Positions 49,506-59,912 of a stretch of DNA of 64,000 nucleotides are shown piece by piece. Where the stretch lies: assembly GCA_019239425.1 (NCBI GenBank), contig JAFAZX010000027.1, forward strand, positions 1-64,000. The letters are read 5' to 3'. The position numbers and the translations under genes are program-made. The stretch comes from Acidobacteriota bacterium. Lineage in GTDB: Bacteria > Acidobacteriota > Blastocatellia > Pyrinomonadales > Pyrinomonadaceae. Below the pieces are notes generated by a model. It ran no database searches and was not told where the DNA came from. It saw only the letters and a list, made by a program, of their open reading frames with translations. Every line of letters begins with the position of its first letter. Within the stretch, counting starts at the first letter, position 1.

Positions 49506-50042
49506 ATGGAGATCGCGGACGGCATCTACACTTTCAGAGACGTGTACACGGCCGGGGAGTGTCAGGAGTTCATCAACCTGAGCGAGGGCCTCGGCTTCGA
49601 GGCCGCGCCGATCAACATGTTCGGCGGGGCCGTGCTGCGGCCGGACGTGCGGAACAACGCCCGCGTCATTCTGGACGACGAGCCGCTGGCGGAAGGCATC
49701 TGGGCGCGCGTGAAGCAGCACTTGCCGAGGGTTCTGAACGGGCGGCGGGCCATCGGCCTCAACGAGCGCCTGCGTTTCTACCGCTACGACCCCGGCGAGA
49801 AGTTCGAGCCACACGTCGACGGGTATTACATGAGGCCGAACGGCGAGCAGAGCCTGCTGACGTTCATGCTCTACCTCAACGGCGGCTTCGAGGGCGGCGA
49901 GACGAACTTCCAGAGCGGCCTCTCCGTCAAACCCGAACCCGGCATGCTCCTCGTCTTCCGCCACGCCCTCTACCACGAAGGCGCCGCCGTCGTCGCCGGC
50001 CGCAAATACGTCCTTCGCTCCGACGTAATGTTCTCTCTCTAG
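49506..50042 (+). CDS. 2OG-Fe(II) oxygenase (prolyl 4-hydroxylase-like)
   Basis: RFYRYDPGEKFEPHVDGYY...GGETNF...FRHALYHEGAAV. Confidence 0.9.
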   Translation: MEIADGIYTFRDVYTAGECQEFINLSEGLGFEAAPINMFGGAVLRPDVRNNARVILDDEPLAEGIWARVKQHLPRVLNGRRAIGLNERLRFYRYDPGEKFEPHVDGYYMRPNGEQSLLTFMLYLNGGFEGGETNFQSGLSVKPEPGMLLVFRHALYHEGAAVVAGRKYVLRSDVMFSL

Positions 50043-50098
50043 CCGCCGGCCGGGTCGAGCCGGACATGCGTCCAATGGGTTAGGAGTGTAATTGGCGT

Positions 50099-50680
50099 AT
50101 GCCGAAAGTGCGCTTCACATACTCCGAAGTCTGGTGCGACCGGAGGCACTATCTTAACGAGGCAGACGTGTCGGTCGTCCTGAGCAGGCTGCCGCGGGAG
50201 GACTGGCAGGGGCTCAGGGCCGTCCATTTCAATGACCGGAGCTGGGGGGCGCGCATCTTGGGTTACGCGAATCCGCGTGCGCGTGACATCTCGATCTGCG
50301 CCCTGCCTCCTGAAATCAGCCTGACCCGATTCTTAGTCCGGGGCCAATCGCCCGAGCTGTTCGGGGCGGTGCGCGGCAGCCGGTGGCCGGAAGTTGCGGT
50401 CAGACGTTTCCTCCTCTACGACGTGCTGCTGCATGAGATCGGCCACCTGCGAATCGTGCGCGAAGGGGCGCGTACCGGAAGACTCTGGCACGCGCGCGAG
50501 AAGTTGGCCCAGAAGTTCGGGGACGAATGGAGGCGGCGTCTATGGGTTGACCGATTCGACCACCCCGACCCGGCTCACAACCCTCCATCTGCGCGGGAAG
50601 TGAACCTGAGCAGATTGCTCAAGCTGTCCAGAGCGGGGCAAGCATACTGGGTCGAGCCCGACCTCAAGCCGCTCCACTAA
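50099..50680 (+). CDS. hypothetical protein with HEXXH-like motif and C-terminal WVEPDLKPL motif
   Basis: LLHEIGHLRIV; YWVEPDLKPLH. Confidence 0.7.
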   Translation: MPKVRFTYSEVWCDRRHYLNEADVSVVLSRLPREDWQGLRAVHFNDRSWGARILGYANPRARDISICALPPEISLTRFLVRGQSPELFGAVRGSRWPEVAVRRFLLYDVLLHEIGHLRIVREGARTGRLWHAREKLAQKFGDEWRRRLWVDRFDHPDPAHNPPSAREVNLSRLLKLSRAGQAYWVEPDLKPLH

Positions 50681-50780
50681 AAGTATAATTGGCGTCTAAC
50701 AAATTGTGACATGGCTAATGAGCACGTTCAGCCCGATGCTTCAGGAAGACGTGCTCATCCTTTAATGGAGTATATGGCCG

Positions 50781-51290
50781 ATGCCAAAACCACCTGACTA
50801 TCGGGAGATATATCAACTCGCCGAGCACTACTCGGAGGCATCCCGTCTTTTAGAGGAACAGGCGAAGGGCAAAGAGTGGGGATGCTCCGCGCCAAAGTTG
50901 TTCGTTGATTCCTTCGCGGTTGAACTTTACTTGAAATGCCTTTACGTACTGGACAGGAACAAAGCCCACCCTTACGGGCATGATTGGGAAAAGCTGTTTA
51001 ATAAGCTATTGCCCCAAACGAAGACTGCTATCTGTGACGCATTCGAGCGAATCGTGCGCTCCGATCCCGTGCTATCGCACCTCGACGTAATTAACCCGGA
51101 AGCTCTCAAATTAACGGACTTCAACCGTTCTCTGAAAGCAGCAAAAGACACGTTTGAGAAGAGACGTTACCTTTACGATCTGCAACCGGAGGTACTAAAA
51201 AGCGAATGGTTCTATGCGCACCTTCTTCGAGAAGCAATCCGCAAAGTCACTCGCATGGATGTCCGACTCGCGGGACTGAGTAAGCCTTGA
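50781..51290 (+). CDS. HEPN-like domain protein
   Basis: FVDSFAVELYLKCLYVLDRNKAHPYGHDWEKLFNKL. Confidence 0.6.
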   Translation: MPKPPDYREIYQLAEHYSEASRLLEEQAKGKEWGCSAPKLFVDSFAVELYLKCLYVLDRNKAHPYGHDWEKLFNKLLPQTKTAICDAFERIVRSDPVLSHLDVINPEALKLTDFNRSLKAAKDTFEKRRYLYDLQPEVLKSEWFYAHLLREAIRKVTRMDVRLAGLSKP

Positions 51291-51304
51291 AGGTGTCCTT
51301 GGTC

Positions 51305-51414
51305 TCAGTGCGCGCGAAGTATAGACAGCGGCTTTCTCGTCAGCACGTCCAGACTCGACAACGCGCCGACGGCGGCGACGAGGACGATGGTGGCGGCGAG
51401 CCCGGTGAGAGTAG
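51305..51414 (-). pseudogene. fragment resembling the 3' end of an FtsX-like permease gene
   Basis: Similar to 52440-52545; encodes LTGLAATIVLVAAVGALSSLDVLTRKPL. Confidence 0.75.
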
Positions 51415-51430
51415 GTGTCCACCTTCACCT

Positions 51431-51643
51431 TTAGAGCAGCTTCTTGAACGCCTCGATACTCAGGCCGGCGTCGCGGGCGATGCCGCCCATCGTAAAGGCG
51501 TTGACCGGATTATGACGCGGGATAGTGAGGATGCGGACGCCGTCAGACATCACGATGTGCTTACCCTGGCGGACGATGCGAAATCCTGCTTTCTCCAATG
51601 CCCGCACCGCATCAAGATGATTGACGCCGGGTATCTTCGGCAC
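51431..51643 (-). CDS. hicA: HicA-family toxin
   Basis: VRALEKAGFRIVRQGKHIVMSDG...ITIPRHN-type pattern. Confidence 0.88.
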   Translation of the reverse strand: MPKIPGVNHLDAVRALEKAGFRIVRQGKHIVMSDGVRILTIPRHNPVNAFTMGGIARDAGLSIEAFKKLL

Positions 51644-51645
51644 GA

Positions 51646-51846
51646 TTAGACTATCACCTCGACTTCGCGCACGTCGGCATCTTTCACGAGGTCGTCAACC
51701 GCGGCGAGGTACTCAGAGATTGCATCCCGGATGTTTGCCAGCGCCTCTTCTTCAGTCTCGCCTTGAGACCAGCAACCGGGCAGGCCGGGGCACGACACGC
51801 TGTACCCCTCCTCCGACTTCTGTAAGCGCACCTTATAATTCATCAC
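51646..51846 (-). CDS. hicB: HicB-family antitoxin
   Basis: YKVRLQKSEEGYSVSCPGLPGCWSQGETEEEALANIRDAISEYL. Confidence 0.9.
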   Translation of the reverse strand: MMNYKVRLQKSEEGYSVSCPGLPGCWSQGETEEEALANIRDAISEYLAAVDDLVKDADVREVEVIV

Positions 51847-51946
51847 TCAGACCTCCGGCCCCGATTATACCCGCGAAATCATTGACCGAGCCATATAATC
51901 TACGGTTTCAACATTATTCCTCTGCGGCTATTTCTCTCCCTCACTG

Positions 51947-52030
51947 CGTGCAGAGTATGAACAGCGGCTTTCTCGTCAACACGTCCCGGCTCGAAAGGGC
52001 ATCGAGGGCGCCGACAGCGGCGACAGAATT
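51947..52030 (-). pseudogene. second permease 3'-end fragment
   Basis: CGGCTTTCTCGTCAACACGTCCCGGCTCGAAAGGGC. Confidence 0.7.
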
Positions 52031-52371
52031 GTTTGTGAGACTGCGAGAGTTGACTGTTGGGGTGCGAAAATTGTTGAGCCGCGAGGCGTGGCAGTTGATT
52101 GGTTGGACGTGTCAGACGACTGAGCGACCATTACAGCCCATTGGTCGTTTATGCGATGTCGCCGGGAGGACAGTTTAGTTTATAGGTCGGGGTGTTCTGT
52201 TGGCTTGTCGGACTATACGGATGACTGGGCGGAAGTTTCAGATGACTTGTCAGGTGTTTCAACCGGCCGGGCAAGCGCTACAGCTTTTTGCGCGGGCGCG
52301 AAAGTTTATTGAGGGTGAATGAATGTTTATCGCGCGGCAGCAGAAGTTGACCTGGCGGGCGTGACAAGTAG

Positions 52372-52409
52372 CTGAGCCGTGTGCGCAACGAATAGCGCAC
52401 ACGGCTCAG
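52372..52409. terminator. perfect 15-bp inverted repeat, candidate terminator or structured element
   Basis: CTGAGCCGTGTGCGC-AACGAATA-GCGCACACGGCTCAG. Confidence 0.6.
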
Positions 52410-52435
52410 TTGACTGTTGGGGTCTGAAATCCTCC

Positions 52436-54960
52436 TTATTGCGCGCGGAGGATGGAGAGCGGCTTTCTTGTGAGCACGTCGAGGCTCGAAAGGGCGCCGA
52501 CGGCGGCGACGAGGAGGATGGTGGCGGCGAGGCCGGTGAGGTTGAGCAGGGGCGCGAAAGTCCAGTCGATATCGAAGACGTAGCGGGAGACGGCGTAGGA
52601 GAGGCCGTTGGCGGCGGCCGCGCCGACGAGGCCGGCGACGAGTCCGAGCAGGCCGTACTCGGCCAGCATGATCGTCAGCAGCACGCGCCGCTCCGCCCCG
52701 AGCGTCTTCAAGACGGCCGCCTCGTAGACGCGCTGGAACTTCGTCATCGCGATGGAGCCGACGAGGATGAGCGCGCCGCTCAAGAAGACGAACCCGCCGA
52801 TGAAGCTCACCGCCAGCGTGATGTTCGAAAGTATCCGGCTCACCCCGCGCACGATCTCCGCCACGTCGATGACACTGATATTCGGAAACCTGTCCACGAT
52901 GGCGCGCTGAAAGCGCGAGCGCTCCGGCTCCGTCGTCGGCCCGTCGATGGCACCGACGAACGTCGCGGGAGCCTTGTCCAGAGCGCCCGGCCTGAACAGA
53001 ACCAGGAAGCCCGTCCGCGAGTTGCGCCAGTCCACGCGCCTCACGCTCGTCACGCGCGCCTCGAGCTTCCGCCCCTGTATGTCGAAGGTGATCGTGCCTC
53101 CCAAATCGATGCCGCCCGCGCCGCGCAGGCCCTCTTCAATCGACACCTCCGGCTGTTCCGAAGGAGTCTCGTCCCAGAACTTCCCCGCCACCAGAGTCTC
53201 GTTGTATTCGAGCCGCGGCCTGTAGGTCACGACGTACTCGCGGCCCAGACGCCCGCGCTCGCCGCGCACGCCCGCCGCGTCTAAATCAATCTCCTTCCCG
53301 TTCACGGCCGCGATGCGCGCGCGCAGCGTCGGTATCAACTCGGCCTTCGCGCCCGTCGTCTTCTCCACGATCTCGCGCACGCCCTCGACCTGGTCGCGCT
53401 GCACGTCGATCAGATACATGTTCGGCAGGTTGCCGCGCCGCGCCACGTCGAACTCGTCGAGCAGCCCCGCCTGCAAGGACTGCACAGACAAAACGAGGAA
53501 CGCGCCGAGGCCCACGGCCAAAACGATGACGCGCGTCTGGTTGCCGGGCCGGTGCATGCTGTTGATGGCCTGCCGCACCGCGAACGTGCCCAAGCCCCGC
53601 GCACGCCGCACGAGGAGGATGAGCAGCCACGCCGCCGCGTAGAGCACGAGCGCCGTTACGCCCAACCCCCCGAGGAAGAAGACGCCCACGCGCATCGAAC
53701 CCGCCTGCCAGGAGGTCAGAAGCAGCAGACCCGCGAGCACGAGACCCGCGACGAGCGCGCGCCAGAGGTCGAGCCTTCGGCCGGGCGCGTCCGGTTCGGC
53801 TTCGCGCAGGAGCATGTTCGGCCTGATGTGGCGTATGCGCAGCAGCGGCAGCGCCGAGAAGAGCAGAGAGATGAGCAGCCCGAGTCCTAAACCCTGCGCC
53901 ACCGCGCCGGGTTGCAGTTCGTAAGAGAGGTTCGGCGGCAGGCTCTCGGCGAAGCGCGCGCGTACGAACAGCAGCGCCGCCTTCGCCAAAGCCACTCCCA
54001 ACAGACTCCCCAGAGCGCCGAGCGCGAGCACCTGCGCGAGATACGCGGCCGTCAGACGCCTGCCCGTCGCGCCGACGCACTTGAGCACGGCGATTGATTT
54101 CTTCTTCTGCTCGACGAAGACGCGCGTGACCGAAGAGACGCCGATGCCCCCGAGCACGAGGACGACGAGCCCCGTCAGCGAAAGGTAGTTCTCGGCGCGC
54201 GAGAACTGCTCACCCAGGCTCTCCTCCGAATCCCTGTACGAGCGGACGTTGACGACGTTGTTGCCCAGCTCCGTCCGCAGCGCGCCTGCGAGTTCGGCCT
54301 GACGGCCTTCGGGCGTCTTGAAGAGAATCTTGCGCCGCGCGCGGCTGCCGAAGCCCGTGAGTCCGGCCGCTTCGAGGTCTGTGCGAGAGACGAAGACGCG
54401 CGGGCCGAGACGGAAGCCGCCCGAGCTGCCCGGCTCCTGCTTCGAGACGCCGCGTATCTCGAACTCTCGCTCGCCGATGCGCACGCGGTCGCCGACCTTC
54501 AGGTTAAGACGTTCGAGCAGCAGGGGCGCGACGACCGCCCCGCCGTTCTCGACCAAAGAGAAGTCGAACGGGCGGCCGTCCTCAAGCTTGAACTCGCCGT
54601 AGAGTGGAAAGCCGCGCTCGACGCCCTTCAGCTCGACCATCAGGGTGCCGCCGTTCCCCTCGTCCGAAGGGCGCAGCATCGTCGCCGCCTCGATGGTCTC
54701 AGTCCGCGCGTTGACGAGCGGCTCGCGCGCGACCTTTGCAATCTTCGCCAGCGCGTCCTGCGACCACTCGCGCGTCGTCTCGGCCTGCACGTCGGCCGTC
54801 ATCAACGCGCGCGCCTCGCCCGCCACCGCGCGGTTGAGGCTCTGAATCATCGAACGCAGAGCGACGATGCTGCCCACGCCGATGCCTATGCACAGGAAGA
54901 AGAAGAGCAGCCGCCGCCAGGAGGCGCGCAGCTCGCGCCAGGCGAGATTGAAGATGAAGC

Positions 54961-54964
<4 letters not shown>
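52436..54964 (-). CDS. ABC transporter permease, FtsX-like (YbbP-type)
   Basis: 842 aa, two FtsX-like regions. Confidence 0.9.
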
Positions 54965-55681
<717 letters not shown>

Positions 55682-55683
<2 letters not shown>

Positions 55684-56407
55684 GAAAAGATTGTCGCCCG
55701 CATTCGATAAATTTCCGACCGCGTCACTTTTGATTCTCGCCGCCGCGCTGCTCGCTGCCTGCGGCGGCGGCACTCCGCGCGAAGCCTCTCCGACGACGAA
55801 GACCGCGGCGACGCCCGCGCCCGCGACGACGCCTGCGGAGAATGTACCTAAAATCGTCGCCTTCGGCGACAGCCTGACCGCGGGCTACGGACTTTCGCCG
55901 CAGGAGAGCTACCCCGCGCTCCTGCAGAAGATGCTCGACGCCGACGGGTTCAAGTACGAGGTGGTCAACGCGGGAGTTTCGGGCGACACCTCCGCGGGCG
56001 GCGTCCGGCGCATCGACTGGTCGCTCGACGCGGGCGGCGTCCGCTTCGTCATCCTCGAACTCGGCGCCAACGACTTCCTCCGCGGCCAGCCCGTCGGCGA
56101 GACGAAGAAGAACCTCTCCGACATCATCGTACGCTCCAAGTCGCGCGGCGCGCAGGTGCTGCTCGCGGGGATGCTGACGACCACCGAGACCGGCCGAGAC
56201 TACGAAGTCCAGATCAGCGACGCCTTCAAGTCGCTCGCCAAGAAGCACGACGTCGTCCTCATCCCCTTCTTCCTCGAAGGCGTCGCCGGCATCGACAGAC
56301 TCAACCAGCAAGACCGCGTCCATCCCAACGCCGAAGGCACCAGGATCGTCGCCGCCACGGTCTACAGATATCTGAAGCCGATGCTTGAGAAAGAGCAGAA
56401 GAAATAG
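55682..56407 (+). CDS. SGNH/GDSL-family arylesterase lipoprotein (TesA-like)
   Basis: FGDSLTAGYGLSPQESYPALLQ; ELGANDFLRG; lipobox LAAC. Confidence 0.92.
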
Positions 56408-56410
56408 AGG

Positions 56411-56492
56411 GGTGTTGGGTGTTAGGTGCTGGGTGCTGGGTTAAAGACAAGCTGCCTTAACCCAGCACCCAGCACCTAGCACCCAGCACCCT
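56411..56492. repeat. intergenic inverted repeat, family C
   Basis: GGTGTTGGGTGTTAGGTGCTGGGTGCTGGG arms. Confidence 0.85.
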
Positions 56493-56499
56493 ATTCTCC

Positions 56500-57666
56500 A
56501 TGAAGGTTGACGTACTCATCATCGGCGGCGGGGCGGCGGGGTTGATGTGCGCGTTCGTGGCGGGCCGGCGCGGGCGTCGCGTCGTGGTGCTTGAGCATAA
56601 CGAGAGGGTCGGGCGGAAGATAGAGATTTCGGGCGGCGGGCGCTGCAACTTCACGAACGTGAACACGACGGCCGCGAACTTCATCTCGCGCAACCCGCAC
56701 TTCGCGAAGTCCGCGCTGGCGCGCTACACGCCCCCGGACTTCGTCGCGCTCGTCGAGCGCCACCGCATCCGCTATCACGAGAAGAAGCTCGGGCAGCTCT
56801 TCTGCGACGAGAGCGCGCGGCAGATCATCGACATGCTGCTCGCGGAGTGCGACGCGGCCGGCGTCCGCGTCTTCACGGGCTGCCGCGTCGAGGGCGTGAG
56901 CGAGGGCGAAAGCTTTCGGGTCAGGACGAGCCGGGGCGAGTTCGAGTCGGAGTCCCTGGTCGTCGCCACGGGCGGGCTTTCGATTCCGAAGCTGGGCGCG
57001 TCGGACTTCGGCTACGGGCTGGCGCGGCAGTTCGGGCTGAAGGTCTTACAGCCAGAGCCCGCGCTCGTGCCGCTCACGCTCGCGCCCGGCGACCTCAAGC
57101 AGTTCCAACCCTTGAGTGGCATCTCCGTCCCCGCGGTCGTGCGCTGCGACGGCGCAGAGTTCGCCGAGAACGTCCTCGTCACGCACCGCGGCCTGAGCGG
57201 CCCGGCCGTCCTGCAAATCTCCTCCTACTGGTCGCGCGGCCGGGCGCTCTCCGTAGACCTCCTGCCGGGCGAGGACGCGCGCGCACTCCTGGAACGCAAG
57301 CGCGCGGCCGGGGCCGAGCTGCACACGGCGCTCTCCGGGCATCTGCCGCGGCGCTTCGCGCAGGTCTGGGCCGAGACGTTCGCGCCTCCGAGACCTTTGC
57401 GCGCGTACACGGACGCGGAGCTTGAGAAGGTCTCGGAGAGGCTCCACGACTGGCGCGTACTCCCGGCCGGCACCGAAGGGTTTCAGAAGGCGGAGGTCAC
57501 GCGCGGGGGCGTCTCGACCGACGAACTTTCGTCCAAGACTTTGGAATCGCGCCGCGTCCCCGGCCTCTACTTCGTCGGCGAGGTCGTCGACGTGACCGGC
57601 CACCTCGGCGGCTACAACTTCCAATGGGCCTGGGCCTCCGGCTACGCCGCCGGGGAAAATGCGTGA
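56500..57666 (+). CDS. HI0933/YhiN-like FAD-dependent oxidoreductase
   Basis: VLIIGGGAAGLMCAFVAGRRGRRVVVLEHNERVGRKIEISGGGRCNFTN. Confidence 0.94.
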   Translation: MKVDVLIIGGGAAGLMCAFVAGRRGRRVVVLEHNERVGRKIEISGGGRCNFTNVNTTAANFISRNPHFAKSALARYTPPDFVALVERHRIRYHEKKLGQLFCDESARQIIDMLLAECDAAGVRVFTGCRVEGVSEGESFRVRTSRGEFESESLVVATGGLSIPKLGASDFGYGLARQFGLKVLQPEPALVPLTLAPGDLKQFQPLSGISVPAVVRCDGAEFAENVLVTHRGLSGPAVLQISSYWSRGRALSVDLLPGEDARALLERKRAAGAELHTALSGHLPRRFAQVWAETFAPPRPLRAYTDAELEKVSERLHDWRVLPAGTEGFQKAEVTRGGVSTDELSSKTLESRRVPGLYFVGEVVDVTGHLGGYNFQWAWASGYAAGENA

Positions 57667-57747
57667 AAGGGTGTTGGGTGTTGGGTGCTGGGTGCTGGGG
57701 AAGAACCGGGTTTTACCCAGCACCCAGCACCCAACACCCAACACCCT
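57667..57747. repeat. intergenic inverted repeat, family C
   Basis: Inverted copy of 47148-47223. Confidence 0.85.
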
Positions 57748-57840
57748 TTTTTTTTGTGTCACAAAACTCCAGACCGCGGTGTTTACACGAACGAGAGCCG
57801 GTTGGATTCTAGTTTTCACCACAGGAGAGGAGTGAGAGTG

Positions 57841-58641
57841 ATGGGACGCAAGGCTGTTTTGAACCTGGTGTGCGCGTTTGCGCTGTGCGCGCTGGCGTGC
57901 GTGAGCGCGGCGGCGCAGGACTTTCAGAAGAGTTACAACCTCGGCGACGGCGGGACGGTCGAGATCGCCAACGTATCGGGGGACGTGAACCTGGTCGGCT
58001 ACGAAGGGAGCGCCGTCGTCGTCAGCGCCTACAAAGAGGGGCGCGACCGCGACATGGTCGAGGTCGTGGACGAGAGCACGCAGGGTCACGTCTCGCTGCG
58101 CGCCGAGTACCCGCACGACTGCCGCAACTGCAACGCGAGCCTCCGCTTCGAGGTGCGCGTGCCGCGCTCGTCGGGCATCAGCTTCGACAAGATTTCGACG
58201 GCCAGCGGCAACGTGAAGGCCGAGGGCTTCAGCGCGCGGCTCCACCTCTCGACGGCGAGCGGCGACGTGACGGTGCGCGGCGTGGGCGGCGAGATCAGGG
58301 CCAACTCGGCGAGCGGGACGGTGCGCGTCGAGGAGGCGACGGGGACGGTAAACGCCAACACGGCGAGCGGCAACGTGGAGGTCGAGCTCACGAGGGTCGA
58401 GGGCGCGGGCAACATGCGCTTCTCCTCGGCCAGCGGCGACGTACGCGTCCGGATGCCTTCGGGCCTCGACGCGCACGTCTCGCTCTCCACCGCCTCGGGC
58501 GACATCGAGACGAACTTCCCGCTCGAGGTCAAGCACGACCGCTACGGCTCCGGCACGCGCGCCGAAGGCCAACTCGGCAGCGGCGCCCGCGAGCTGAAAA
58601 TCTCCACCGCCTCTGGGAACGTGAGCTTCAAGAGCATTTGA
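57841..58641 (+). CDS. DUF4097-type beta-strand repeat exported protein
   Basis: Repeated TASGDV/SASGTV/TASGNV units; signal peptide. Confidence 0.85.
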   Translation: MGRKAVLNLVCAFALCALACVSAAAQDFQKSYNLGDGGTVEIANVSGDVNLVGYEGSAVVVSAYKEGRDRDMVEVVDESTQGHVSLRAEYPHDCRNCNASLRFEVRVPRSSGISFDKISTASGNVKAEGFSARLHLSTASGDVTVRGVGGEIRANSASGTVRVEEATGTVNANTASGNVEVELTRVEGAGNMRFSSASGDVRVRMPSGLDAHVSLSTASGDIETNFPLEVKHDRYGSGTRAEGQLGSGARELKISTASGNVSFKSI

Positions 58642-58644
58642 GAG

Positions 58645-58854
58645 TAGGCAGTAGGCAGACGGCAGTAGGCAGTTCTGACGGATAGCGGAAGACTAATTAA
58701 CCACAGAGACACAGAGGCACGGCTTTGAAGACATAAGTCATCAAGCCGTGCCTCTGTGTCTCTGTGGTTAAATTTCTGTCGGCCATACGCACCTGCAAAC
58801 AACAGGAAGCTTCTTGTCTTAACTGCCTACTGCCGTCTGCCTACTGCCTACTCT
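58645..58854. repeat. family F inverted repeat with a nested family D hairpin (58701-58772)
   Basis: Outer CAGTAGGCAGACGGCAGTAGGCAG arms enclosing ACCACAGAGACACAGAGGCACGG hairpin. Confidence 0.85.
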
Positions 58855-59738
58855 CTTTTCGCCCTCGGGTGGTGCTTTTCGTAGACGCTGCGGATGCGCT
58901 CGCTGGTGACGTGCGTGTAGATTTGGGTGGTGGCGAGGTCGCTGTGGCCTAGCATGGCCTGAACGCTACGCGTGTCGGCGCCGTGTTCGAGGAGGTGCGT
59001 GGCGAAGCTGTGGCGCAGGACGTGGGGCGTGACGCCTTCGACCCCGGCCTTCTCGGCCGCGCGCTTGAGGATCGCCCAGATGAGACGCCGGTCGATGGGG
59101 CGGCCGAGGTAGCCGACGAAGAGGCGCGGCGACTCGTGCCCCGCGAGCAGCGCGCGCCGCGCCGCCTGGTAGCGCAGCAGCCACGAGACGGCCGAGCGCC
59201 CGATGGGCACGCGCCTCTGCTTGCTCCCCTTGCCCGTGCAGTAGAGGACGCCGACGTCCACGTCCACGTTCGCTAAGGGCAGCGTCGCCACCTCCGTCAC
59301 GCGCAGGCCCGTCGCGTACATCAGCTCGAACAGCGCCCGGTCGCGCACGCCCTCGGGCGTCGTCGTGTCGGGCGCTTCCAGAAGCTTCTCCATCTCCGCC
59401 TGCGTCAGGAACCTCGGGAGCTTCTGCCCGCCCTGCGGCCTTGAGATGTCGGCGCTCGGGTCGGCCTTGATGTGCCCGTCGAGCAGGAGGAAGCGGTAGA
59501 AGCCGCGCACGGCGCTCAGGGCGCGCGCGACCGAGGGCGGCGCGAGCCCCTCGCGCGAAAGCGACATCACGAACTGCGTCAGCTCCGCCTTCCCCAAAAG
59601 GTGCGGCTCCAGCCCCGCGGCCTCGGCCGCCGCGCGCAGGCGCGCCATGTCGCGCCGGTAGCTCTCCAGAGAGTTCTTCGAGAGCCCCTTCTCGACCTGT
59701 AAGAAACTCAGGTATTCACGAATCAGGTCACGTGCCAT
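58848..59738 (-). CDS. xerD: tyrosine recombinase XerD-like
   Basis: YATGLRVTEVATL; HVLRHSFATHLLEHGADTRSVQAMLGHSDLATTQIYTHV. Confidence 0.95.
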   Translation of the reverse strand: MARDLIREYLSFLQVEKGLSKNSLESYRRDMARLRAAAEAAGLEPHLLGKAELTQFVMSLSREGLAPPSVARALSAVRGFYRFLLLDGHIKADPSADISRPQGGQKLPRFLTQAEMEKLLEAPDTTTPEGVRDRALFELMYATGLRVTEVATLPLANVDVDVGVLYCTGKGSKQRRVPIGRSAVSWLLRYQAARRALLAGHESPRLFVGYLGRPIDRRLIWAILKRAAEKAGVEGVTPHVLRHSFATHLLEHGADTRSVQAMLGHSDLATTQIYTHVTSERIRSVYEKHHPRAKRE

Positions 59739-59754
59739 AAGAACCCCTCTGCCG

Positions 59755-59912
59755 GGAGCGCGGACTTCTTAGCTGGGAGCGCGGGCATCCCTGCCCGCAA
59801 GCGCGCTTCAGCGCGCTGACCCTCGTGCTCTTAATCTCAACGTTGAGGCGTCATGCCTCTCAGCTTTCGCGCTGCGCGCTCATGGCGGGCAGGGATGCCC
59901 GCGCTCCCAGCT
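59755..59912. repeat. intergenic inverted repeat, family G
   Basis: See 11590-11745. Confidence 0.85.
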
